Below, piece by piece: positions 29,024 through 37,041 of a DNA stretch of 64,000 nt. The position numbers and the translations under genes were made by a program. A model generated the notes under the pieces. That model searched no databases and was not told where the DNA came from. It saw only the letters and a list, made by a program, of their open reading frames with translations. This DNA is from Arthrobacter sp. PAMC25564 (GTDB taxonomy: Bacteria > Actinomycetota > Actinomycetes > Actinomycetales > Micrococcaceae): NCBI RefSeq assembly GCF_004798705.1, contig NZ_CP039290.1:2170001-2234000 (forward strand), read 5' to 3'. Every line of letters starts with the position of its first letter. Within the stretch, counting starts at the first letter, position 1.

Positions 29024-29173
29024 GCTAGAGCGCTTCACGCCTCAGCTCGAAACCCGGCCGTATCAACTTAATAGTCTGGCAGGGACCACCGGCACCGATT
29101 CGGATCCGAGCAACAGACAGACATCCAGGCAGAGGTCGTTGGGGAAGACGTACCTATAGCTATGGAGGATGGA

Positions 29174-29677
29174 ATGTCTGTTGCACTGACCCGCGGTGTC
29201 TTGTTTGTTCACTCGGCCCCGACTGCCTTGTGCCCCCACGTCGAGTGGGCCATAGGGTCGGTCGTGGACAAGCGGACGGATTTGGAGTGGACCGCTCAGC
29301 CAGCCGCGCCCGGAATGTTCCGGGCCGAGCTTTCGTGGACCGGAACCCCGGGCACGGGGGCCCAATTGGCGTCCGCGCTCCGCGGCTGGGCGCACCTGCG
29401 CTACGAAGTCACGGAAGAGCCCAGCCAGGGCGTCGATGGCGGCCGCTGGTCCCACACGCCTGAACTCGGCATCTTCCACGCGGTCACGGACGTCCACGGC
29501 AACATCATGGTCTCCGAGGACCGTATCCGCTACGCCTACGAATCCGGCGCCGGCGACCCCTCCGCGGTCTACCACGAACTCTCCCTGGCCCTCGGCGAAG
29601 CCTGGGACGAGGAACTCGAGCCCTTCCGGCACGCAGCCGAAGGCGCTCCCGTCCGCTGGCTCCACCAGGTCGGCTAA
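29174..29677 (+). CDS. DUF3145 family protein
   Basis: A 167-residue protein of the actinobacterial DUF3145 family. It begins MSVALTRGVLFVHSAPTALC and has the conserved CPHVEWAIGSV. No signal peptide or membrane segment is seen and the function is unknown. The start chosen is ATG at 29174, five bases after GGAGG; an ATG at 29162 would place that site inside the gene. The stop codon TAA ends exactly where the IS1182-type element begins, so the protein is intact but has lost its native 3' region. Confidence 0.92.
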   Translation: MSVALTRGVLFVHSAPTALCPHVEWAIGSVVDKRTDLEWTAQPAAPGMFRAELSWTGTPGTGAQLASALRGWAHLRYEVTEEPSQGVDGGRWSHTPELGIFHAVTDVHGNIMVSEDRIRYAYESGAGDPSAVYHELSLALGEAWDEELEPFRHAAEGAPVRWLHQVG

Positions 29678-31552
29678 GAGGGTGCTGAACAATTTGCGTC
29701 GGTAATCTCGAAGGTTTAAGGCGTGCCTGCTGGACTTGCCGGCCCGGTGGTTAAGACTGGTCTTATGCAAGGACGTGAGCGGGAACAGCGGACGCTGTTG
29801 GACGTGGAGGCGCTGGCCGGGGAGCTGTTGGCCCCGGGCAGCGTTTTCGCGTTCCTGGCCGAACACCGGGGACGGTTGTTCCCTGATTCGATGATGGAGG
29901 ACCTGTTCGGGTCGAAGCGGGGCAGGCCCTCGGTGCCGGCGCCGGTGATCGGCTCGGTGCTGGTGCTGCAGGCCCTGCAGGGGCTTTCGGACCGGGAGAC
30001 CGCCGAGGCGTTGACGTATGACCTGCGGTGGAAGGCGGCCTGCGGGTACGCGCTGACGGATACCGCGTTCCACCCGACCACGCTCGTGTACTGGCGCAAG
30101 CGCCTGGCGGCAAGCGCGAACCCGCACCGGATCATGGACGCGGTCACCGAAGTCGTCACCGCCACCGGGATCCTCAAGGGCCGCAACCGCAGGGCACTTG
30201 ACTCGACGGTCCTGGATGACGCGGTCGCACGGCAGGACACCGTCACGCAGCTGATCGCCGCCGTGCGCCGCTTCGGCCGCGATGTGCCCGGCGGCAAGGA
30301 CCTGATCGCGGCCCACGCCACCGGGTACGACTACACCCGTGCCGGGAAACCGGACATCGCCTGGGACGACGCGCAGGCCAGGGACGAGCTGATCTCCGCC
30401 CTGGTCAACGACGCGCTGGCGCTGCTGGCGGCGGTGGACCCGCAGCAGTTCGACAAAAACCCCGGCGATCCTTCCGATGCAGGCGATCCGAAGGCCGCCG
30501 AAGCGTATGCGCTGCTGGCGCTGGTTGCCGGGCAGGACGTGGAACCGGCCGAGGACTCGGACGGCACGGACGGGCGGTGGAAGATCGCCCGGAAAACCGC
30601 CCCGGACCGGATGATCTCCATCGTGGACCCCGACGCGCGGCACGCCCACAAGACCCGCAAGGCGATGCGGGACGGATACAAGGCACACATCGTCAACGAG
30701 CCCGGGACCGGGATCGTGACTGCCGCCGCGGTAACGAAGGCCGCCGGCCCCGGTTCCTCGGATGCCGAGGCCGGGGCCGGGCTGCTGTCAGCGGACCCGA
30801 CGGTGGAGGAAAACCAGCAGGTGGACGCCCTCGGTGATTCGGCCTACGGCACCGGGGACATGCTCAAGGCCCTCGCCGCGGCCGGACACCGGGCCCTGGT
30901 CAAACCCAAACCGCTGGCCGCCGCCATCGCCGGCGGATTCACGATCGATGACTTCGCCTACGACAAGGCCGCCGGGACGCTGACCTGCCCGAACGGGCTC
31001 AGCCGCAGGATCACGGCCAAGGGCCGCGTCACCTTCGGCGCCGCCTGCCGCGGGTGCCCGCTGAAAGACAGGTGCACGACCGCGGCAGGCGGCCGCAAGA
31101 TCGAACTGCATCCCGACCACGAACTGATGCGCGCCCACCGCGCCGCAGCCCGGAACGAGGACTTCCAGTCCGACTACAAACAGCACCGGCCCATGGTCGA
31201 ACGCTCCATCGCGTGGCTCACCGCCGGGAACAACCGGCGCCTGCGCTACCTCGGCGTGGCGAAAAACGATGCCTGGTTCCGGCTCCGGGCCGGCGCGGTG
31301 AACCTCAAACGCCTCCTCAGCCTCGGGCTGACCGTCCGGGAGGGCGCCTGGGCCATCGCATAGCCCCGGGGCGCCAGCCGCGCCCTCCGGGCACCGCCGG
31401 CGAAGGCACCCACGCCCCCGCCGCCGATACTCCAAACGGGCCGGCGACCGGAAAACGCCCGTCCCGCCCGAACCCCCGAAACGACGAAGGGGCCGCCCCG
31501 GACGCCCAGACACCGAACCGGCCCCTCAAACAGCCATTAGTTCAGCGCGCTC
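29678..31552 (+). mobile_element. Complete IS1182-type insertion sequence, 1875 bp
   Basis: The element has imperfect terminal inverted repeats: GAGGGTGCTGAAC at 29678-29690 and, reading inward on the minus strand, GAGCGCGCTGAAC ending at 31552 (11 of 13 match). It is flanked by the direct repeat CTAA (29674-29677 and 31553-31556), a 4-bp target duplication. It carries one intact transposase. The left copy of CTAA includes the stop codon of the DUF3145 gene. Intact ends, intact target repeats and an open reading frame suggest recent insertion. Confidence 0.85.
29765..31363 (+). CDS. IS1182-family transposase
   Basis: A 532-residue DDE transposase. The N-terminal region FAFLAEHRGRLFPDSMMEDLF and the LQGLSDRETAEAL segment are typical of IS1182. 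Catalytic-core segments are ALDSTVLDDAV, DGYKAHIV, GDSAYGTGD, and YKQHRPMVERSIAWL with the final Glu. A zinc-knuckle-like CRGCPLKDRC lies before the C-terminal part. The start chosen is ATG at 29765 (MQGRERE), matching the family; GTG at 29723 would add 14 residues and has a slightly better ribosome site. No frameshift or internal stop is seen. Confidence 0.93.
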   Translation: MQGREREQRTLLDVEALAGELLAPGSVFAFLAEHRGRLFPDSMMEDLFGSKRGRPSVPAPVIGSVLVLQALQGLSDRETAEALTYDLRWKAACGYALTDTAFHPTTLVYWRKRLAASANPHRIMDAVTEVVTATGILKGRNRRALDSTVLDDAVARQDTVTQLIAAVRRFGRDVPGGKDLIAAHATGYDYTRAGKPDIAWDDAQARDELISALVNDALALLAAVDPQQFDKNPGDPSDAGDPKAAEAYALLALVAGQDVEPAEDSDGTDGRWKIARKTAPDRMISIVDPDARHAHKTRKAMRDGYKAHIVNEPGTGIVTAAAVTKAAGPGSSDAEAGAGLLSADPTVEENQQVDALGDSAYGTGDMLKALAAAGHRALVKPKPLAAAIAGGFTIDDFAYDKAAGTLTCPNGLSRRITAKGRVTFGAACRGCPLKDRCTTAAGGRKIELHPDHELMRAHRAAARNEDFQSDYKQHRPMVERSIAWLTAGNNRRLRYLGVAKNDAWFRLRAGAVNLKRLLSLGLTVREGAWAIA

Positions 31553-31626
31553 CTAAGCGTCCGCCCGGGCCCACCGGGTCCGGGCGGCAGGCAGTACCTT
31601 CCATAGCAACTTCACCGTTACGCCCA

Positions 31627-31674
31627 ATGACAGATGGCGGCAATGTTCACAGGAACATCGCCGCCATCTGTCAT
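31627..31674. terminator. Long hairpin between the IS element and fabF
   Basis: A 22-bp stem with one mismatch (31627-31648 with 31653-31674) and an ACAG loop. Before the IS inserted it lay about 70 bases after the DUF3145 stop and probably served both convergent genes. Confidence 0.7.
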
Positions 31675-31713
31675 CCCGGTGCGGGGGAGCGCCTCAGAGG
31701 CTGAAGCGTGGAA

Positions 31714-32949
31714 CTAGATGCTCCGCACCGCGATGACGGCGTTGTGGCCGCCGAAGCCGAAGGAGTTGCTCAGCGCCACGATGCTGCCGCCGGGCAGATC
31801 GCGGGCCGTCGTGACGACGTCGAGCGGGATCTCGGGATCCTGGTTCTCCAGGTTGATGGTCACCGGGGCCTTGCGCTCATACACGGCGAGCACGGTGAGC
31901 ACGGCTTCCACCGCGCCGGACGCGCCCAGCAGGTGGCCCATCTGGGACTTGGTGGCGGAGACGGCCACGCTGTCCACGTGGTTGCCGAGGGCGGCCTTGA
32001 GCGCCGCGTACTCGGGCCTGTCACCCACCGGGGTGGAAGTGGCGTGCGCGTTGACGTGCACGACGTCCTCGGCCTGGATGCGGCCGTCGAACATGGCAGC
32101 CTTGAGCGCCCGGGTGGCCCCCAGTCCCTCAGGATCCGGGGCCGTGATGTGGTATGCGTCGGCCGTGACCGAGGTGCCGGCCAGCTCCGCGTAGATCCGG
32201 GCGCCGCGCGCCAAGGCGTGTTCTTCGGCTTCGAGCACCAGGGCACCGGCGCCTTCACCCATAACGAAGCCGTCGCGGTCGCGGTCGTAGGGCCGTGACG
32301 CGTGTTCGGGGTCGTCGTTCCGGCGTGAAAGTGCCTGCATGGCGGCAAACGCGGCGATCGGCATCGGGTGGATGGCAGCTTCCGCGCCGCCGCAGACAAC
32401 GACGTCGGCCTTGCCGGAGCGGATCAGGTCCAGGCCCATGTGGACGGCCTCGGTGCCAGAGGCGCAGGCGGAGACGGGGGTGTGGGCGCCGGCGCGGGCG
32501 CCGAGATCAAGGCTGACCGCAGCGGCGGGGCCATTGGGCATCAGCATGGGCACGGTCATGGGCAGGACACGGCGGGGGCCTTTTTCGCGCAGCGTGTCCC
32601 ACGCGTCCAGGAGGGTCCAGACGCCGCCGATGCCGGTGGCGAAGGCTACGGCGAGCCGGTCATGGTCTACCTCGGTGATGCCGGAATCGGCCCAGGCTTC
32701 GCGGGAGGCGACGACGGCGAACTGGGTGGACGGGTCCATGCGCTTGGCTTCCACCCGGCTCAGGACCTCAGTCGCGGGGGTGGTGGCGCGGGCGGCGAAA
32801 TGGACGGGCAGCTCGTACTTGGCCACCCAGTCGTCCTCAAGCGTGTGCGCGCCGGAGACGCCCTTCAGCGCGTTCTTCCACATCGTGGGGACATCGCCGC
32901 CAATGGGCGTGGTGGCACCCAAACCGGTAATGACTACTTTGCGTGCCAT
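31714..32949 (-). CDS. fabF: 3-oxoacyl-ACP synthase II FabF
   Basis: A 411-residue elongating ketosynthase. It condenses malonyl-ACP with acyl-ACP. The Cys-His-His triad is present: Cys162 in SACASGTEA, one His in VNAHATSTPVGD and one in KSQMGHLLGA; GFGGHN closes the fold. The start chosen is ATG at 32949 (MARKVVITG), where the family begins; the reading frame is open further upstream without conservation. It is the last gene of fabD-fabH-acpP-fabF. Confidence 0.96.
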   Translation of the reverse strand: MARKVVITGLGATTPIGGDVPTMWKNALKGVSGAHTLEDDWVAKYELPVHFAARATTPATEVLSRVEAKRMDPSTQFAVVASREAWADSGITEVDHDRLAVAFATGIGGVWTLLDAWDTLREKGPRRVLPMTVPMLMPNGPAAAVSLDLGARAGAHTPVSACASGTEAVHMGLDLIRSGKADVVVCGGAEAAIHPMPIAAFAAMQALSRRNDDPEHASRPYDRDRDGFVMGEGAGALVLEAEEHALARGARIYAELAGTSVTADAYHITAPDPEGLGATRALKAAMFDGRIQAEDVVHVNAHATSTPVGDRPEYAALKAALGNHVDSVAVSATKSQMGHLLGASGAVEAVLTVLAVYERKAPVTINLENQDPEIPLDVVTTARDLPGGSIVALSNSFGFGGHNAVIAVRSI

Positions 32950-33155
32950 GGGATCACTCTCTGTCGGTGCGCCTGCCGTGTCCGGAACCGGGAACCGGAT
33001 TGCCGGGGGCCTGCGTGGGGAAAACTCTTCGGTTTTGCGAACTGGGTCGCGCAAACTCTGGTGATGCTGGAAGTGGCCCGGTCCGGGGCGCTGTGCAGCG
33101 CCCCGGACCGGCCACCGGGTTCAGCCGTTGCCGGCCGGAGCCACGAAAGCCTGGA

Positions 33156-33401
33156 TCAGGCCTGGGCGTTGGCGATGAAGCTGACGGCGTCGCCGACGGT
33201 CTTGAGGTTCTTGACCTCTTCGTCCGGGATGCGCACGCCGAATTTCTCTTCAGCGTTGACCACGATCGTCATCATCGAGATGGAGTCGATGTCCAGATCC
33301 TCGGTGAAGGACTTGTCCAGCTCGACGGCTTCGGTGGCGAGGCCGGTCTCTTCGTTGACGATTTCAGCCAGGCCGGCCAGGATCTCTTCGTTGCTAGCCA
33401 T
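33156..33401 (-). CDS. acpP: Acyl carrier protein
   Basis: An 81-residue acidic carrier protein. The phosphopantetheine attachment site is Ser40 in LDIDSISMM; the common motif is DSL, and the Ile at the following position is seen in some actinobacteria. It carries growing acyl chains between FabH and FabF, whose genes flank it. The start ATG has AAAGGAG upstream on the minus strand. Confidence 0.96.
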   Translation of the reverse strand: MASNEEILAGLAEIVNEETGLATEAVELDKSFTEDLDIDSISMMTIVVNAEEKFGVRIPDEEVKNLKTVGDAVSFIANAQA

Positions 33402-33546
33402 TGATGGCTCCTTTTCTTGTTATTGCCATCGGCGGCCGGTGGAATGCCGGCAGTCTCGGGCGGAAATGATTCAAACCGAGGGTTCGGCTTGGTGTGGGAA
33501 TGCGTGCTGGTTAGAACGTATTCAGTTCGGGGGAAAGCGTTGGGTG

Positions 33547-34608
33547 CTACGGGAGCACGATCACCTGGGCGCCGAAGACCAGTCCGGCTCCGAAGCCGAT
33601 CTGCAGTGCCAGACCGCCGCTCAGCTCCGGGTTTTCCTGGAGCAGGCGGTGGGTGGCCAGCGGGATCGAGGCGGCCGAGGTGTTGCCGGCGTCGGCGATG
33701 TCCCGGGCAACCTTGACCGTGGCCGGAAGCTTCAGCTTCTTGACCATCTCGTCGATGATGCGCATGTTGGCCTGGTGCGGAACGAAGGCGGCGAGATCGT
33801 CCGCCGTGATGCCGGCAACGTCCAGCGCCTGCTGCGCCACCTTGGCCATCTCCCAGACCGCCCAGCGGAACACCGACTGGCCGTCCTGGCGCAGGGCGGG
33901 CCACAGTGACGCGTCGGTCACGGCGGCTTCCTCGTCGCTGATGGCGCTGCCGTGCTTGCCCGTCGTCGCGAGTTCACGGAGGTCCAGCATCGAGTGGGTC
34001 ATGCCGATCGTGTCCCACTTGCTGCCGTCCGAGCCCCACACCGAGGGGCCGATACCGGGGGTTTCGGAGGGGCCGATAACCACGGCGCCGGCGCCGTCGC
34101 CGAGCAGGAAGGAGATGGTGCGTTCGGTGTTGTCGATGACGTCGGAGAGCTTCTCGGCGCCGACGACCAGGACGTAGTCGGCCGCACCGGAGCGCACCAG
34201 CGCGTCGGCCTGGGCGATGCCGTAGCAGTAGCCCGCGCAGGCGGCGGAGATGTCGAAGGCCGGGGCCGGCGTCGCGCCGATGCGGTCAGCGAGGCTGGCG
34301 GCGGCGGACGGCGTCGCGTAAGGGTGCGTCACGGTGGAGACGATCACAGCGCCGAGCTGGGATGCTTCGATGCCGGCCTTCGCGAGCGCTTCGCGGGCGG
34401 CGCCTTCGGCCATGTCGATCACGCTGACGTCGGCGGGGGCGCGGTGCCGGGTGATGATGCCCGTGCGCTGGCGGATCCACTCATCCGAGGAATCGATCCA
34501 CTGGCAGACGTCCTCGTTGGTGACGATCACGCTGGGCCGGTAAGCCCCGACTCCCATGATGCGGGTGTTCTCGTGCAGGGGCGCCTGCTTCAGGGTAGGA
34601 ACGCTCAT
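33547..34608 (-). CDS. fabH: 3-oxoacyl-ACP synthase III FabH
   Basis: A 353-residue initiating ketosynthase. It joins acetyl-CoA or branched acyl-CoA to malonyl-ACP. The triad is Cys124 in SAACAGYCYG, His in PHQANMRI and Asn in GNTSAAS. Arthrobacter-type cells have mostly branched fatty acids, and FabH would select those primers; the sequence alone does not prove this. The start ATG overlaps the fabD stop (ATGA). Confidence 0.96.
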   Translation of the reverse strand: MSVPTLKQAPLHENTRIMGVGAYRPSVIVTNEDVCQWIDSSDEWIRQRTGIITRHRAPADVSVIDMAEGAAREALAKAGIEASQLGAVIVSTVTHPYATPSAAASLADRIGATPAPAFDISAACAGYCYGIAQADALVRSGAADYVLVVGAEKLSDVIDNTERTISFLLGDGAGAVVIGPSETPGIGPSVWGSDGSKWDTIGMTHSMLDLRELATTGKHGSAISDEEAAVTDASLWPALRQDGQSVFRWAVWEMAKVAQQALDVAGITADDLAAFVPHQANMRIIDEMVKKLKLPATVKVARDIADAGNTSAASIPLATHRLLQENPELSGGLALQIGFGAGLVFGAQVIVLP

Positions 34609-35534
34609 GCCTGTCCTTCCAGTTCTGCGAATAGGGCCAGGGCGGCGGACAGGTCGTCCGGGGTCTTGACGGTGACGGTCTTGACGCCGGGCATGCCGCG
34701 TTTGGCCAGTCCGGCCAGGGTGCCGGCCGGGACGAGCTCAATCACGCCGGTCACGCCGCGCCGCACAAGGGTCTCCATGCAGAGATCCCAGCGGACCGGG
34801 CGGGAGACCTGGGCGATCAGGCTCTCGACGGCGGCGCCGCCGTCGGTGACTTCCGCGCCGTCGAAGTTGGACAGCAGGGGAACCTGGGGGTTCCGCGGGT
34901 GGAGCGCGGGCCGGAGGGCCCGCAGGGCTGCAACCGCGGGGGACATGTGCGAGGTGTGGAAGGCCCCGGCAACCTTGAGCGGGATCACCCGGGCCTTGGC
35001 CGGCGGCTTGTCCGCGAGGGCCTTGAGCTGGTCCAGGGTTCCCGCGGCGACCGTCTGTCCGGCGCCGTTGACGTTGGCTGCCGTGGCGCCGCAGGCGGCA
35101 ATGGCTGCCAGTACCTCGGCCGGGTCTCCTCCGACGACGGCGCTCATGCCGGTGGGGGTGGCTGCCGCGGCGGCGGCCATGCTGTTGGCCCGTTCGCGGA
35201 CGAACGTCATGGCTTCGGTTTCGGTCAGGACCCCGGCCAGGGCCGAGGCCGTGATCTCGCCGACGGAGTGGCCGGCCAGGATCACCGGTAGCGTGCCGAG
35301 TTCGACGTCGAACAGGGACGCTGCGGCCACCAGGCCGGCGGCGACGATCAGGGGCTGCGCAACGGCGGTGTCCTTGATGGTCTCCTCATCGGAGGTGGTG
35401 CCGTGGACGGCGAGGTCGATACCTGCTATCTCGCTCAGGGAGGCCAAATGGCCTGCGACGGGAGGCAGTTCTAGCCACGGGGCCAGAAAGCCAGGGGTCT
35501 GGGAGCCCTGTCCAGGGCAAACGATTGCAAGCAC
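34605..35534 (-). CDS. fabD: Malonyl-CoA:ACP transacylase FabD
   Basis: A 309-residue transacylase. It loads malonyl groups onto ACP. The N-terminal oxyanion motif CPGQGSQ (residues 6-12) and the nucleophile Ser90 in GHSVGE are present; the second catalytic His is in FHTSHM. The start chosen is GTG at 35534 (LAIVCPGQG follows), matching the family. It is the first gene of the fab operon and lies 87 bases after fasR. That gap holds two inverted repeats. Confidence 0.95.
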   Translation of the reverse strand: MLAIVCPGQGSQTPGFLAPWLELPPVAGHLASLSEIAGIDLAVHGTTSDEETIKDTAVAQPLIVAAGLVAAASLFDVELGTLPVILAGHSVGEITASALAGVLTETEAMTFVRERANSMAAAAAATPTGMSAVVGGDPAEVLAAIAACGATAANVNGAGQTVAAGTLDQLKALADKPPAKARVIPLKVAGAFHTSHMSPAVAALRALRPALHPRNPQVPLLSNFDGAEVTDGGAAVESLIAQVSRPVRWDLCMETLVRRGVTGVIELVPAGTLAGLAKRGMPGVKTVTVKTPDDLSAALALFAELEGQA

Positions 35535-35567
35535 GTATCCAGCTTTCCAAATTACCGCGTGATTATC

Positions 35568-35583
35568 GGTGCATTCATGCACC
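35568..35583. promoter_or_regulatory. Second inverted repeat in the fabD promoter
   Basis: GGTGCAT (35568-35574) and ATGCACC (35577-35583) are perfect 7-bp arms with a 2-base spacer. They lie beside GATAAT, a likely -10 for fabD on the minus strand, so a bound protein would block the promoter. Confidence 0.35.
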
Positions 35584-35600
35584 AAGCTCACTGGGTCAGT

Positions 35601-35617
35601 TTGTAGGAAGTCTACAA
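35601..35617. promoter_or_regulatory. FasR operator candidate upstream of fabD
   Basis: TTGTAG-GAAGT-CTACAA has perfect 6-bp arms. A 17-bp site with 14 identical positions lies upstream of fasR itself (36903-36919), pointing to a shared regulator. Confidence 0.5.
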
Positions 35618-35621
35618 CTGA

Positions 35622-36866
35622 TTAGGCGTTGTTACGGGACGGTTGGCGTTCGGCAACGGGCTTCAGCGGGGCGGAAAGCCGGCCCACGACAAGCGCGGTC
35701 TGGAGCACGAAGGCCTCCCGGGGAAGGAGCGGATCCCAGCCTGTGACGTCGCAGACACGCTTGAGCCGGTAGCGCACGGTGTTAGCGTGGACGAAGAGTT
35801 CCCGGGCCGTCGCCTCAAGGGAATGCCCCAGTTCCAGGTAGGTGCCCAGGGTCTCCACGAGCCCGTTGGACGCTGCCAGCAGGGGCCGGTAGATGTTCTT
35901 GACGAGGGAGCGGCGGGCGGCGTCATCGCCGGAGATCACCCGCTCGGGCAGCAGGTCATCCGCGGCAACCGGACGCGGCGCAGAGGGCCAGGCGCGGGCC
36001 GCCGTGAGTCCGGCGAAGGCGGACTGGGCGGAGCCGCTGGCCTCGAGCAGCGAGCCCGCCTCGGCGCCGTAGACCACGGGCCCGGGGGCGAAGAGTTCGC
36101 TGAGCTTCAGGTAGGCCGTCTCGTGGTCCTTGACCCCGCCCAGGATGAGGATGAGCCTGTCGCCCTGGATGCCCACGAGGGCGTCCTCGGCGAAGCGGCT
36201 GGCCGTGCGGCGCAGTTCGCTGACGTAGCTGGCGCTGGGTTCGGACGGGGAATTTCCCACCATGACGGTGAAGCGCTCCTGCGCTTTCCAGCCCAGGGCG
36301 GCGATCCGGGACCGCAGCGCGTCAGTGTTTTCGCCGCGCAGGATGGCATCGACAATGAGCGCTTCCAGCCGGGTGTCCCAGGAGCCGCGGGACTCGGCGG
36401 CCCGGGCATAGACGTCGGCGGCGGCGAAGGCGACTTCCCTCGAGTAGCGCAGCACGGCCTCGCGCAGGGCCGACTGGTCCGCCTCCGGGGCGATCACCGG
36501 CACCTGGTCCTCGACGACTTCCACGACGATCCGGATGAGCTGGAGGGCTTTCTGCAGGCTGATGGAGCGGGTGAGCTCGGTCGGCGCGGTGCCGAAGACA
36601 TCGGAGAGGATCCACGACGGCGAGCTGGGGCGCTCGTACCAGGTGACGAAGGCCGCGATGCCGTTCTGGGCCACCATGCCCAGGGCAGAGCGTTCATCGG
36701 AGTTGAGCCGGCTGTACCAGGGCAGTGACTTCTCGAGCTGGCGCAGCGTCGTGGTGGACAACTGGCCCACGCTGCCCCTGAGCTTCTTGAGGGTTTCGGC
36801 TTTCTCCGGAGTCATCGCCCTCGAGCTTGGCTTGCGTTTTGCGGGAGTGGTGATCGGCTCTGCCAT
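35622..36866 (-). CDS. fasR: PucR-type fatty acid synthesis regulator FasR
   Basis: A 414-residue CdaR/PucR-family regulator. A long N-terminal sensing region (about 1-330) contains the GGDEF-like central part of PucR proteins. The C-terminal helix-turn-helix is seen in SLEATARELFVHANTVRYRLKRV, here split as LEATARELFVHANTVRYR (about 355-372). Its position directly upstream of fabD, in the same direction, is that of Streptomyces FasR, an activator of the fab operon. The start chosen is ATG at 36866. TATGCT lies only six bases before it, so the mRNA may be leaderless. Confidence 0.88.
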   Translation of the reverse strand: MAEPITTPAKRKPSSRAMTPEKAETLKKLRGSVGQLSTTTLRQLEKSLPWYSRLNSDERSALGMVAQNGIAAFVTWYERPSSPSWILSDVFGTAPTELTRSISLQKALQLIRIVVEVVEDQVPVIAPEADQSALREAVLRYSREVAFAAADVYARAAESRGSWDTRLEALIVDAILRGENTDALRSRIAALGWKAQERFTVMVGNSPSEPSASYVSELRRTASRFAEDALVGIQGDRLILILGGVKDHETAYLKLSELFAPGPVVYGAEAGSLLEASGSAQSAFAGLTAARAWPSAPRPVAADDLLPERVISGDDAARRSLVKNIYRPLLAASNGLVETLGTYLELGHSLEATARELFVHANTVRYRLKRVCDVTGWDPLLPREAFVLQTALVVGRLSAPLKPVAERQPSRNNA

Positions 36867-36902
36867 GCATCGAGCATACGGTGCCCGCCGCCCAAGCTCC
36901 AT

Positions 36903-36919
36903 TTGTGCGAAGGCTACAA
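36903..36919. promoter_or_regulatory. FasR operator candidate upstream of fasR
   Basis: TTGTGCGAAGGCTACAA matches the site upstream of fabD at 14 of 17 positions. It lies 37 bases before the fasR start, which suggests autoregulation. Confidence 0.45.
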
Positions 36920-37041
36920 CGCGCCATGCGCTGAATCACAGTGCTGGATCACCGTCCGGGCCACAGGCCTAAAAGGCGACGGCGGCTCCCCACCAACCGG
37001 AGGGAGCCGCCGTCGTACCGTGCCTGGCCTGGAGACCCGGT

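Noticed and set aside
31364..31552. Possible second gene in the 3' end of the IS element
   Set aside because: The frames lack ribosome sites and family features; IS1182 elements normally have one gene.
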